Part shown: piece by piece, positions 45,451 through 56,789 of the stretch | Layout: each line of letters begins with the position of its first letter | How positions within the stretch are numbered: position 1 is the stretch's first letter | NCBI GenBank assembly: GCA_032622095.1 | Contig: CP136064.1 | Span: 278,587,614-278,651,613 of the forward strand | DNA: 64,000 bases | Direction of reading: 5' to 3' | DNA from: Siphonodentalium dalli | Lineage: Eukaryota; Mollusca; Scaphopoda; Gadilida; Siphonodentaliidae | Program-made: the position numbers and the translations under genes | The notes under the pieces: generated by a model | Told to the model about the DNA's origin: nothing | The model's input: the letters and a program-made list of their open reading frames with translations, nothing else | Database searches by the model: none

Positions 45451-45854
45451 CAAAGATTTTTTTTATTTTAAGGTTAATTCTATATTCTAAAGTAACGAGA
45501 GGGTTCATTATCACGAAGATTCTTTTTATGAAGGAAATAACGTAAAACATTAAATGTGATTTTGTTTTGTTTTCGAGGGTTTTCTTGAGTTTAATGTCAT
45601 TACGTATGACCTATTTCTCATTACATATTCACGCCAAGGAGCCCACACAATTGCTATGTTACGATGCGATTTAATGTGATTATGTGTGACCTAATATCTC
45701 AATAATCTGAGGCAAGAGTACGCCTGCTAAAGGCGAATTATAACAGTTGGGGGTATAACGCTCAATAAATACTGGAGGCTATAACAAACTGCGCAGTAGA
45801 ATATCGCTGAATGGACGAGTATGAGATGAGCCTAAATGCAATTGTGACTTTGTT

Positions 45855-46040
45855 TAAAGGCCCACTTAATTTTCGAGTCATTAATTTTTTATAGTATATA
45901 CGGTTTTAATAAGAATTTATGCCATAAAATTTGAATAAACTACTATAATTCATCACCATTTGAAAGGCAGAATACTTCTATCTCCTAGTTTGAAACACCT
46001 TCAAAATACCGCGTCGTATATCTAGCAATTAGCAACCAAC
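45855..46040. mobile_element. Partial inverted copy of the TTAA MITE
   Basis: It begins TTTAAAGGCCCACTTAATTT and matches the right half of the element at 3790-4259 in reverse (ACGGTTTTAATAA, TATGCCATAAAAT, ACTATAATTCATCAC). Similarity ends before the opposite terminus, so it is truncated. Confidence 0.65.
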
Positions 46041-46089
46041 ATGTCCTCCTCGGCTTTCCATAGAATTCAACGTAATTTGATACTTATGG

Positions 46090-46620
46090 GTATTTGTGTC
46101 CGGGAAGTGTTTTGAACGGGTCAAATCGTGACCCCGACCTGACCTTGACCATTAAAACTGTCAATGCAAGGTCAATTTGGGTAAAACGGACAAATTTCGG
46201 CGAAATTTGATACCTAGGGATACTTTGGTCCGAGGAGAGTTTTGAACGGGTCAAATCGTGACCTCGGCCTGACCTTGACCTTCAATATGGCCAATCAAAG
46301 GTCAACTCGGATAAAACGGATAGATTTCGACGAAATTTGATACCTATGGGTACTTTTGTCGGGGGGGGGGGGGGGTGTTTTGGACGGGTCAAATCATGAC
46401 TCTGACCTTACCTTGACCTTCAAAATTGTTAATTAAAGGTCAAGTTGGGTAAAACGGACGGATTTCGACGAAATTTGATACCTATGGGTAGTTTTCTACG
46501 GGTGGGGGTGTTTTGGACTGGACAAATCATGACCCTGACCTGACCTTGACTTTCGAAATAGTCAATTGAAGGTCAAATCGCACCTTTCACCGGAAAGCAG
46601 ATGGGAAACAGCCCGGGTGA
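46090..46620 (+). repeat. ~130-bp tandem repeat of Helitron-internal type, 4 units
   Basis: TTTGRACGGGTCAAATC recurs at 46111, 46241, about 46379 and about 46512. Each unit has CGACGAAATTTGATACC, GACCTGACCTTGACC and AAGGTCAA. The third unit contains a run of 15 G. The block ends with CCCGGGTGAAGTCGGG, a hairpin like the 3-prime hairpin of the Helitrons at 56.2-57.0 kb, but the CTAG end is degenerate. Confidence 0.8.
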
Positions 46621-47057
46621 AGTCGGGCCTATCAGCTTGTGTAATAAAGAAGACAGTTTGATGAAAGTAATGTATGCCACGAGAAACGGGAAAACTTGAA
46701 ATATGGAAGTACGCAAATTTCCCGCATAAAATTTGAAAGCTAGTTTATAGAATAATTGTATTATTATTTATATTTATGGCTAATAATACGATCTTGGTGG
46801 CGTTACCATTTCTGACTATGGTTTTCTTGTTCTCACTTTGCCGACGAGCCTGCAAAAATATCGCCATCAAGGTGTGATCGTCGCGCCTATAGTCTGTATT
46901 AATTAAATAACAGTTTTCCAGGCTCCCATTTGCAATGTTGTTTTAGCATGCTGCTAAACGTATTTCACATGAGTCGTCATCAGATGAGCGATTTTCATGT
47001 TCACTCACTGAAATAGTATTAAACTGTTATTCGTATTGAGCGTATCTTTTTAACAGG
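46621..47057. other. Noncoding upstream of the MULE exon
   Basis: No repeat or frame recognised. A pyrimidine-rich splice-acceptor-like sequence (TCTTTTTAACAG) ends at 47057, directly before the transposase-derived exon. Confidence 0.4.
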
Positions 47058-47893
47058 TTATGGTTGATGCATTCGTCGCAGATCTCAAGCAGTCTGTCCG
47101 CAGTAGCTCTAGACCCGTGTCGTCTATATACCAAGAGGAAATCGGCAGCCTCAGAACAGATGAACTAGACACGGTAGTCATCAGCCGAGTTCCGACCTTT
47201 TACAGCATGCGATCTGCATTATACCGCTCCCACTCCAAAACGGAGCCAAAGTTGCCAAAAGCGAGAACCGAGATACAGATACCAGAACGATACTCAATAA
47301 CAACCGCCGGCGAAGTTTTCCTGCTATCGTCAGAAAGAGACAACGACGTCATGATATTCGCGACAGCCAGCAATCTACAATTTGTTCAAGACGCCGATAC
47401 CTGGTTCTGCGACGGTACCTTCGACAAGAGTCCGAATCTCTACCATCAGATGTACACGATACATGCGTTCGTCGACAACAAGATGTTGCCACTTGTGTAT
47501 GGATTCCTGTCGAACAAGAATCAGGCGACATACACCAGATTCTTCCAGACACTAAAACAAAAGGCCAACGATTTCAACATCCAGCTTAATCCACAAACCG
47601 TGTCATATGAAGGAAGTTATGATGAACCAGATTCGGAGAAAACTTCAATGTCATATAGCAGATTCAAAACCAAATATATTCGACATGATCGACCACATTA
47701 AAAAAGAACAAGCTTATACAGAATCGACGATACTTCAACTGACTGGTGGCGGCAGAGTTCAACCACAGAGAAGAAATATCGGCGGTCAACGCATCTCTTT
47801 GACATTTCAAGAGAATATTCAGGCAATTTCATGGAAAACGAGATCGACGTTGTAGAATACTTAGATTCAATCGCTAAATTAGTTCGCCATTGA
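47058..47893 (+). pseudogene. Broken MULE-type transposase gene, terminal exon
   Basis: The first frame (47060-47701) contains the start of a MULE DDE domain: WFCDGTFDKSPNLYHQMYTI, LPLVYGFLSNKNQATYTRFF. WFCDGTF carries the first catalytic Asp. The family continuation holding the other acidic residues is missing. After about 47600 the frame jumps to the C-terminal region (KPNIFDMIDHIKKEQAYTES, ILQLTGGGRVQPQRRN), then to a third frame ending DVVEYLDSIAKLVRH and stop at 47893. So an internal deletion plus two frameshifts inactivate it. An acceptor-like site at 47057 implies upstream exons (often FLYWCH zinc fingers in this family), which I did not find. Family assignment rests on motifs. Confidence 0.8.
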
Positions 47894-48388
47894 GCTTTTT
47901 GTTAAAGTATTGTCCTGTATTTGTTATATGTTTGTTATTTCCTTGTGTGTATTTTATTAATTATTTTGCATCAATAAATAAATAAAACATGACATAGATT
48001 ATTACCTGACATCAACATTGAATCAGCACCAAAGGTTCCAAAACCCTTGTTCCCAAATTGACAAATCATTAAAAACCTACAAAAAGAGAGGATAAACCAG
48101 TAAAACACCAAAAGAAAAGAGGAATAGACTATAAGCGGCAAATGATTGAAGTAAGGGATTATTGCCACCTCGTGCAGGTACCCCCGGAAACAATAGCCGT
48201 CGGCAAAGTGAGATGCTCCCACGAACACATCTCAATTACCCGAGATGGCCGCCATAACAACAAAACAAAACAAAGATGGCATGTAGGGCCGTTGATTGAC
48301 CGTGAGTTTTTTGTCGGGCTTGGCTGGACACGGATAGCTTAATCCCCAGCCAAGGCGTCGAGATACCAGCACAAAAGGGGGTCTTTCC
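47894..48388. other. Spacer and probable LINE 5-prime UTR
   Basis: AT-rich to about 48120, including an AATAAATAAATAAAA tract near 47975 that could be the 3-prime end of the transposase gene. From about 48140 the composition shifts to that of the LINE and probably holds its 5-prime UTR; no sharp element start was seen. Confidence 0.4.
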
Positions 48389-49812
48389 TTGGCAGACAAA
48401 CTAGCCGATGATATATACACATTGATGATGTTTCTAATCGACGGGTGCAATGTATTAACAGACCTGATCAGCTCAAGTCGCAATACAACACAAACATTAT
48501 CGCAACCAAGCTTCATTACTCAAAATGATAGTGCCAGAATACGTCCGGAAACCTCTCCACCACTCGATATGTCAGATGGTTCATGTGACTTTAAGAACGA
48601 AGTCTTATATCTTCTTAAACAAAATCAGGAATCCAATAATAAGATATTGGAGAGACTTCCATGCTTCATGCGTCAATAACTAAACTTGATGACCGTGTGG
48701 CGAACATTGAAAAGAACCTGGATATGCGAGACTCCGACCAAACTGTTCTGCGAGTGATCACTTCAGACATCGAGGAAATAAAGTCTACTCTCAATGACGT
48801 GAATATATCTGTGACTGATAACTCTCAGAAATTTGATGATAATGACATTAAAATACAGCGATGCATTGATGATAAGTGTGACGGAGTAACCAGCGTTAGA
48901 GCGAAAATTAAAATACTGGAAAGTGACATTGAGGAAGTAGTCGATAAAGCACAAGGAATTGTTCGCGCAGTAAATCGTAACAGCGGGTCGATTGGGACAC
49001 TCAAAGACAGGGTAAACAAATTAGACAACACAACGACTAAACGTGACACTCAACACTTCGACGAATTAAAAACGACAATAATCTACTTTGGACGTTGTTT
49101 ATGTGAAAATCTGGATGGATTTAGAGACGATCTACACTGCGCACTTAAAGAACACGTAGACAACATTTGTCTCAACCTTAACAATCCATATAGTGATAAT
49201 GGAGATGAACATGATGATTCTCACGTCAATGCCGCCTGTAATAATGATGAATATGAGAGTATATACACTGTACTCGATGAATTGCGAGAAGAGATGAGAA
49301 ACAGCTTTCGACAAAACGAGAGCAAAGCACATTCACATTCACATTCTTCCCCGCACACACAAATGTACAGTGAAATATCAAGCGATGACATCGAGAATTC
49401 ACCACAACAGAAGAGGAATAACTCTATTCATCACGAATCTCAATCTCCGCGAGATAGTTACCGAACGCGCCGATCTCAGCACACAGCAGACAGGCATGGC
49501 GGCGATCCGGACATTTACCGCTCACGCAACCAACACCCCATAAAAACATCCAGGCTATTCTTGGCAAACATTCCAGGGTACGTGACTGCAGAGGAAATAG
49601 CGAACCTCTTGTTTGACAACAAAGTGAAATTCACCATAGTACGGCTCTTAAAACTGAGGAATGACGGAACTCGAACAGCTCGGATCAATGTCCAATCTAA
49701 CGACGCCGAATTCTGCAAAATGCCTAATTTCTGGCCCAAATCTACAATTTGCACTGACTGGGTACCATATGATATCTTCATATCTAGACAACAACAACAA
49801 CACGTGCCATAG
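48389..49812 (+). pseudogene. LINE ORF1 (coiled coil plus RNA-binding-like C-terminus), one frameshift
   Basis: Two frames join in sense: 48389-48679 (96 codons) and 48661-49812 (383 codons). The first ends NQESNNKILERLP just where the second begins with ASITKLDDRVANIEKNL, so a one- or two-base indel near 48660 splits one ORF1. The N-terminal half is heptad-like and acidic/basic (coiled coil, about 150 residues). The middle is Ser/His-rich and hydrophilic (SHSHSSPHTQ, SPRDSYRTRRSQ). The end has a small RRM-like region (TSRLFLANIPGYVTAEEIAN, VKFTIVRLLKL). It would act as the nucleic-acid chaperone of the retrotransposon RNP. It overlaps no other ORF; ORF2 starts 119 bases downstream. Confidence 0.7.
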
Positions 49813-49930
49813 GTTATCTGTGTCTATATATATATATAGATATTCATATGGGTTTTCGTACGATAGATTTTTGTGTGAACACACATTTTATCTCATTGAT
49901 GTCTTTTTGAAAACATTATATATATATATA

Positions 49931-52900
49931 ATGTTAAATTTACTTACTTGGAATTGCACTGGCATATTATCTAGTAGCCTTTATTTGAACAAGTTGCTAA
50001 GTGAATTCGACATCGATATATGTGGAATATCTGAGCACTGGTTACATGCACATAATGTTCACTTTCTCGATACCGTCAGCTCTTCGTACGAGTACAACGC
50101 AGTCTGTGATTCCTCGCAACGCCTCCCGATGCAGAGGGGGAGATACAAAGGTGGTATATGTCTCATGTGGAAAAAGACACTAAGCGAGCGTATAACAGTT
50201 CTTGAACTGAATGACGATAGAGTCTGTGGAATACAAATACAATTAGAATCTGGCGTGTTTTTGTACATCTTCCAGGTATACCTACCTTCCACAAATTATA
50301 CCATAAAATTTTACCAGGAATACGTCCAGAAACTGAACGATATCTTCTCCACATTCAGCTCACTGGGTCATATCGTTCTGATGGGTGATTTCAATGGGAA
50401 TCCTGATAAATCGGGGGGAAGGAATAAAATATTGTCGCGATTTATGAGAAAGTGCAAACTCGCGACTATCCATTGCTCGCCATTATGTAAAGGTCTCATG
50501 TCAACGTTTATTCCTGCCAATGGGGGTCCAGGAACTATAATCGACCATATCATCATACCCACATCAGAACTTCACAGTATTGGTCGCTTCGAGGTCGTAG
50601 ATGACTCAGAAAATAATGTGTCGAATCATCGCCCACTCTTTGCACAAATTTGTTATGACACAATTTCATGCCCCAATAAAACACCTGCCGCAAACAAAAA
50701 AGTTAATTGGAAACACATTAGTGCATCCCCTGTATTGATCAACGCATACCAATCATTTATAAATTTCAACTTACCTGATCGATGCATTCAAACCGTAGAT
50801 CAGCTTGACAGCTACTATGACGAGATTGTGTCAGTCATAAGAAATGCCACACAACAAGTCATACCGTCTAGGAGTTTCAATCGCCACCTCAGACCTTTTT
50901 GGAATGATACCTTAAAAGAACTGCATCATAATATGGCATCAATGCGACAAGTGTGGATATCTGCCGGGAGACCACGGGAGGAATCACACATTGCATATAG
51001 AGCATACAAAGACGCAAAATGTCTATTTCGTGCACAATTCCGCAAATCGAACGAGCTCTATCTCCAAGAAATGGATGACAAGCTAGACAAAATGGCCGAA
51101 CTTGACATAAACAGCTTTTTTAGGGCTTTCAACAAAAGGAAAGTTCAACGGCAAACCGCATCAAACTGTTTATTTGAAGTAAACGGTTCCACACTTAGAG
51201 ACCCACAGGCGGTAATTGAAGCTTGGTCATCTTATTATGAGAACCTCTATTCCCCATTACAATCTAACGATTTTGACGAAAAACACTTTTCATATGTTAA
51301 CGCGGAAATTGAGAACATTCGCTCGTCGCACGGGTATAGCGACATTGATGCCGATTTATGTTTCAATGTGTCTATTGATGAAGTAAAATATGTACTGCAA
51401 AATGCCAAGAAAGGCAAGGCGCCTGGTTTAGACACCTTATGTTATGAACATATAATTTATGGTGGAGAGCGCCTGCAGAGCTCAGTTGCAACATTGATGT
51501 CCAAAATGGTTGAACTCAACCACGTCCCAGCACGAGCCAAAATAGGCCTTATGGTACCGCTCTTCAAAGGCGGCAATAAATCCAAAAAACAATTTGATAA
51601 TTATCGTGCTATCACATTGCTCCCTGTTTTATATAAAATATTTGAGAAAATTATTTTGAACCGTCTTGAAAACTTTTCAACAGATCTCATCAAAGTACAC
51701 CCACTGCAACATGGATTTCAAAAGGGGGTTAGCTGCCTCGCGTCGTCCTTCATAATCCAGGAAAGTATCGCCTTCACGGCCGAAAATCACAGCCCACTGT
51801 TTGCTTGTTTTTTAGATGTCCGTAAAGCATTTGACACAGTTTGGATTCACGGTCTCCTGCTCAAACTCTATCAACGTGGATTCACTGGAAAAATATGGCA
51901 TATAATCAGTTCTCTGTTAAGTGGAATAAAATGCTCTGTTCAATTTAATGGTTCGATTTCGCGATACGTCGATATACAACAGGGAACACGTCAAGGAAGT
52001 ATACTCGCCCCCTTATTTTACATGATCTTCATCGATGAACTAATTTTCCAACTTGAAAACAGTCACCATGGTTTGCGCGTCGGTTCTGCGTGTTGCGCAT
52101 CGCCAACTCAAGCTGACGATATGACTCTCTTGTCTCTAACTTCTTCTGGTCTCCAAACTTTGTGTGACCTATGCAGCTCATACAGTAAAAAATGGAGATT
52201 TAAATACAACCAGGATAAATGCAAAGTAGTCATTTTTAATGAACCATCTTCCTTACAAAAGTCCCGAGAAACAGTAGTTTGGATTGTAAATGATGAACCC
52301 GTGTCGGTATCAGATCAGGTCACACACCTTGGAATCCCATTACAAAACATTAACATGGGCAACCATCTGACTGACCACATTTGCAACAAAATACGCTCTA
52401 CGTATCTCATGTTAAGTAACACCCCTCAGCTCAAACACTTTGTACAACACTGTAGTTTTACCCAAAGGCCTATACGGGTCTGAATTCCTTTGTGGCATAT
52501 CTTTGACAAATGAAAACTCGTTGGAAAAAGTTCACAGGTTTTGCTTAAAACAAATTCAAGGACTCCCTTATAGAGCGCGCACAGATGTGGTACAAGGCTT
52601 ACTTGGACTATGCCCTCTATCAGCAGTTATCGACAAGAGAAAACTGAGTCTGCTTGGGTCTCTTTGCAGGACGGCACATGAAAAGACATCGAAAACGATT
52701 TTCATGTTCCGTCTTAAGAGTCACCTTCAACAATCTAATTGTAATGCATCGTTTATTTCAGAAATCATTAAAATTCTTGACAACTATAACCTCACATCCT
52801 ATCTAACATCGTTTCTAGAAGAAGGACACTTCCCATCCAAGGAGGCATGGAAATCCCTCATAGTAACAGAAATAAAACAAGCAAACGAGCAGTCATGGCA

Positions 52901-53324
52901 GACACGATTACGCAATGAACATGCCTTAGTCCCATTCGCAAATAATCATAGTTCACTGTCAATTTCACCTCTTTGGCTAGCATGTAGAAGCTATCCTCAA
53001 CATAAGCTTGAATTTCTAGAAATAGCCAAAATCCTGGCCCGGGCCTTGTCCCCAGTACACGGAAAGTGTCAGATATGTCATAAACTCTTTGAAAACGAAA
53101 TCGAACATGCAATCCTCTTATGTTCCGCCTTTGCCGAGACAAGAATCGAAATATGGTTCAATGTCATAGAGGACTTCGGTATACCTTGTTTCTTATATAT
53201 TGACAACTTGAGCCCCGTAGATCAGTTGATGATATTTCTTGCTTGCATTCCGCCACCCATGCGGGACCTCGTAAATGATATTAAGCAATTTACCATGCAT
53301 GTTTCTTGTTCGAAATTCATTTAA
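49931..53324 (+). pseudogene. LINE ORF2: APE endonuclease plus reverse transcriptase, one break
   Basis: The start is the ATG at 49931 (MLNLLTWNCTG); the frame is open upstream but the endonuclease begins here. Endonuclease motifs: WNCTG, GISEHWL, MGDFNGNP, TIIDHI and SNHRPL (usual SDH), covering about residues 1-235. RT motifs follow: KGKAPGLD, YRAITLLPVLYKIFEK, LQHGFQKG, CFLDVRKAFDTVW, QQGTRQGSILAP, SPTQADDMTLLS (motif C, QADD) and HLGIPL. The frame breaks near 52418; the rest (to 53324) continues as LSSNTLYNTVVLPKGLYGSE and ends with a C-x2-C-x8-H-x4-C knuckle (CQICHKLFENEIEHAILLC). Compared with the relative at 17-18.8 kb, about eight codons plus a frame are lost at the break. Otherwise well preserved, so a fairly recent copy; clade uncertain. 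Confidence 0.9.
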
Positions 53325-53762
53325 ACTGTGGAAAATGTATACGGATCTGATCCGGTTAGAATCTATCGACTAAATGGATCACTTGTAAACCGCTCACGAA
53401 CCGCTCTGCTCGAAGACAGAAACAATATATACATAATTATTTAGTAGCATCTAACTAAACATGATATACACATGTACTTTATAACGAAAATAAAGCTATA
53501 TCGCAGACAACTCAGTCTCGCTCCATTCGACAGATACTCGTATAATTATCCAGTTGAAGTGTTTCGTGAAATCAGAAATACACGAGGCCTACAGATGTAA
53601 TGCTTATACCTCATTGAATTTGTATTGCGCATATTTTGTGTATAAAACCATGTGATATATTGATGTTTATTTTTTGTCAACTATGTTGAAACACTAATCT
53701 TGTGTATGATGCATAATGTTTAAACTCTCCGTTTGCGGAGGAAATAAAGGTATATATATATT
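53325..53762 (+). other. LINE 3-prime UTR
   Basis: It has no frame, and ends with an inverted CTCCG...CGGAG motif (53727-53743), AATAAAGG and a short (TA)n run at 53750-53760 that probably marks the 3-prime end of the LINE. Confidence 0.55.
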
Positions 53763-54526
53763 GTGTTAGCGGGCATGTACATGCTAATTCTGGACGTGGT
53801 GTTGGAGTATCGGGTTGCCTCGGCAGAACCATCTGCCGGCCGCGGCTCGATAAGACCGACCGAGTCCCACCGGTCCGGGGCTAGCCAGACCACCACAGAT
53901 GGGACTACGAATAATAAGAAGAGCAAGACCAAGACCCCATCTCGTCGCAGAAGGGACACCAACAGGAGGACCAGGTGGAGAAGAAGGGGAACTGATAGAC
54001 ACCCAGTTCCCCCACACCTGGTTCAGGAGAGAGTTCAGGAGAAAGATCACCAGCTCACTCTTTACGAGACTGCCACCACCAGCGGAAACGTAAGGGACAC
54101 CGATGTCATCCAGGTTGTCCCTGCCGCCGACTCTGTGGTCAGCAGCATGGAGACCATTCCATCTTTACCACCGTCTCCAGACCCGGATGCAGCAGAGGAC
54201 GTCAATCCACGGACACCGAGACCTCCAGTGTCCCCGTCTGCATCGCGGAAGAGGAGCAGGAACTACCACACCCTGCTCCTGTCGAAGAGGGAATCACAAC
54301 AGCGATGTTAGAAGAACTCAAAAAAGAAAAGGCAGTAATGGAACAACGATTCGCAGCAGATGAAGCCGATTCCAAAGAATACTGGACAAGGCAAGAAGAA
54401 CACGAAAAGAAACAAAAAGAAAAAGACCTGCTGATGAAAAGGGAAATGGAGAAACTACAGCAGATGCTGCTTGAAACACCAACACCAGAGTCACCCCCCC
54501 TCTTCGGAAGAAAAACGGAACCCTAG
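53763..54526 (+). CDS. Hypothetical GC-rich Arg/Pro-rich and coiled-coil ORF pair
   Basis: I do not recognise this protein. Frame one (53763-54311, 182 codons) is Arg/Ser/Pro-rich (TPSRRRRDTNRRTRWRRRG). Frame two is open from at least 54182 and contains VEEGITTAMLEELKKEKAVM and a charged heptad region, ending LFGRKTEP at 54526. The two overlap, so they may be one protein split by a frameshift, or only one of them is real. GC content is far above the neighbouring LINE. Position directly after a LINE 3-prime end suggests a fragment of another retroelement (gag or ORF1-like) or transduced sequence. Low certainty. Confidence 0.3.
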
Positions 54527-54647
54527 AAATAAAATGAAAAAGAAGAAGTAATCTCTTGGAAATATTGATTATAGGATCTAATGAACTTCGTACAAGTAAT
54601 TCAAATTCTCACATGGAAAGCATGATAAAATCGTTACAGGACTCGTA

Positions 54648-54756
54648 GTTGCCGGCTACGGTGACATATGAGGCTCAGCGAGATTAGTATCGGGCTTGGC
54701 TAGCGCCTCGCCCGATATATTCTCACTTCTCCTCATATGTCACCGTATCCGGCAAC
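54648..54756. other. Terminal hairpin of a DNA transposon copy
   Basis: GTTGCCGGCTACGGTGACAT (54648) pairs with its complement ATGTCACCGTATCCGGCAAC (to 54756) over about 26 bases with one mismatch. The loop holds GGGCTTGGCTAGCGCCTCGCCC, itself partly self-complementary. Confidence 0.75.
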
Positions 54757-55196
54757 AGCTCATCATGCACTGCAGTTCTGATTAAAACCATACTCATACT
54801 CTAAAAGTACTGAGTCTGATGACAATGGGTAGAGGTTCCATTACTCCCAGTAGGAATTACGTAATTGCCAGCCAATCACAATGTTCTAAAAAAACGCGAG
54901 GTAACCAATCGGGCGATGGTCGCATGGAATACCCAAGGGGATTCCTTCAGCCGGTACCGATTCCAGTAAACACCGCCCAATAGTTATAAATAGCACAATA
55001 ACTTTTCCGCCGCATGGCTAATGTTTACAAATTCAGTGTTTTACGACATATAATTTAACATTGAAAAGCGTATTTAAAGAGTGCAGAATTGACCAATTTA
55101 CTTAATATGTAATATAATTTAATGTTATTAAGAAATTCAACATTTAGTACCGAATAATTTAGATGTCGCGATGTCGTAAATTTATTTATTGTAATC
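54731..55196 (-). mobile_element. Promoter-like non-autonomous DNA transposon, truncated copy
   Basis: It is the inverted counterpart of 60254-60707 with only scattered changes. It contains CCAATCACAAT, AACCAATCGGGCG and CGCCCAATAG (CCAAT boxes), then TATAAATAGC near 54984. At the inner side it stops near 55196, short of the other terminus seen in the 59.9-60.7 kb copy. No coding. Confidence 0.75.
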
Positions 55197-55200
55197 AAAT

Positions 55201-55514
55201 AATGAGCTGCCGTGTCGCTTTTCGTGTCGTTTGACACACCTAATTGACTACGTGACACGGAAACGTTTTTCAGTGTATTAGGACCGCATTAATTGATTTC
55301 CATGTTTATAAACTCATTTACTTCAATGGCTGGACCACTGTTGGAGATTTTATGGCGGGAACACGATGACTCCGATTTTTTATCCGCATTTAGAGACTTC
55401 TGGTGTTGTGAATTAGAAACCTGCAGTAATAAGCCGTAGTTTTTTTTTATAATTTGAAGGATTAGTTGTTTTAAGGGAATTCTGAGGCGGTGCATTCATG
55501 TAACCAATATATTG
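55201..55514. other. Noncoding, small inverted repeat only
   Basis: CCGTGTC (about 55209) and GACACGG (about 55254) form a short hairpin with an internal GTGTC/GACAC pair. A 68-codon minus frame at 55289-55495 has no motif and is not called. Confidence 0.4.
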
Positions 55515-55749
55515 TAGGTGTGTGAAGTTGGTTTGACGTTGGACGTTGGTGGACATTCGCGGTGTGAAGTTGGTTTGACATTGGACGATCGATACTTACG
55601 GCGATCTATACACCGCATATTACAGATATATTACAATTGTATTTGGTATCTTCGAGCATTCAAACGCATCGAATAAGAAACATAAAAGTCACTTAGAAGT
55701 ACATATTTGAATTTCCAACGTCCAACGTCAAACCAACTTCACACACCTA
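55515..55749. mobile_element. MITE with ~33-bp perfect TIRs and TA target
   Basis: TAGGTGTGTGAAGTTGGTTT opens the element and its complement AAACCAACTTCACACACCTA closes it; the arms stay complementary over about 33 bases. TA at both edges suits Tc1/mariner-type insertion. A partial direct repeat of the arm (GTGTGAAGTTGGTTTGACAT) lies just inside the left end. No ORF. Confidence 0.85.
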
Positions 55750-55754
55750 TATGA

Positions 55755-56005
55755 GAACGTCAGAGCACTCATTCTCCAATACCCCGCCACCGCAATGGGA
55801 ATTCATGGGTTAATCGCGAGATAGTTAAAGAGCGTTCGTATCCGCAGTGTCGTCGATAAAGAGCGTGTATGTGTTGACATGATCGTGTTGTGTGATTCTT
55901 AAGTCTGTGTTCGTACTTAGGGGTTCCTGGGAATGGGGAGATTTTCATCGGGTCAGTTTTTCCACCCGAGGTGACCTTCACCTTGAAACGGGTATCCACA
56001 AAATA
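55755..56005 (+). mobile_element. Fragment of the array-type Helitron body, opposite orientation
   Basis: The reverse complement of blocks found in the 20-39 kb monomers: AGAGCACTCATTCTCCA, GATAGTTAAAGAGCG, ATCCGCAGTGT, GTTGTGTGATTCTTA and CATCGGGTCAGTTTTTCCAC. Neither terminus is present. It abuts the tandem pair that starts at 56006. Confidence 0.7.
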
Positions 56006-56671
56006 TCTAATATATAGTTTGGGACTTCTGTCTGTTTGTTTGTTTGTCTGTTAGCTATGGCCGGGAAAACTGCTGGACGGATTTCGACGAAATTTGATAC
56101 CTACGGGTGATTTTGTCCGGGGAGTGTTTTGGACGGGTCTTCAAAATGGTCAATTCAAGGTCAAAGCCCGCCGAAGTCGGGTCACCTGCTAGTCTAAAAT
56201 ATATTTTGGGACTTCTGTTTGTTTGTTTGTTTGTCTGTCTGTTAGCTATGGCCGGGGAAACTGCAAGACGGATTTCGACGAAATTTGATACATAGGGGTA
56301 CTTTCGTCCGGGGAGTGTTTTCGACGGGTCAAATCGTGACCCCGACCTGACATTGACCTTCAAAATGGTCAATTCAAGGTCAAATCTGGTAAAACGGACG
56401 GATTTCGACGAAATTTGATACCTAAGGATACTTTCGTCCGGGGAGTGTTTTCGACGGTCAAATCGGTACCCCGACCTGACCTTGACCTTCAAAATGGTCA
56501 ATTCAAGGTCAAATTGGGTAAAACTGGCGGATTTCGACGAAATTTGATACCTAGGGTTACTTTTGTCCGCGGAGTGTTTTCGACGGGTCAAATCGTTACC
56601 CCGACCTGACATTGACCTTCAAAATGGACAATTCAAGGTCAAAGCCCGGACGAAGTCGGGTCACCTGCTAG
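56006..56671 (+). mobile_element. Tandem pair of short Helitrons (187 and 479 bp)
   Basis: Monomer one (56006-56192) starts TCTAATATATAG and ends with a CCCG...CGGG hairpin, TCACCTG and CTAG. Monomer two (56193-56671) starts TCTAAAATATATTTTGGGAC at the very next base and ends in the same way. A precedes and T follows the pair (56005, 56672). Monomer two holds about three ~120-130-bp units (CGACGAAATTTGATACCTA, CCTTGACCTTCAAAATGG). Same head-to-tail logic as the big array but on the other strand. Confidence 0.85.
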
Positions 56672-56789
56672 TACTTTATATTAGTGGAGTCGCTTAACGT
56701 ACAATAACAGAAGAATCGTTCACTTCCGGATTAAAGCACCAAACTTCGCACATACATTGTCCACTGTATCCCTGATCATAATCCAGCTG

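Noticed and set aside
46090-46620. Complete Helitron ending at the CCCGGGTGAAGTCGGG hairpin
   Set aside because: The hairpin is present but the following bases lack CTAG and no TC start could be found, so only the internal repeat is annotated.
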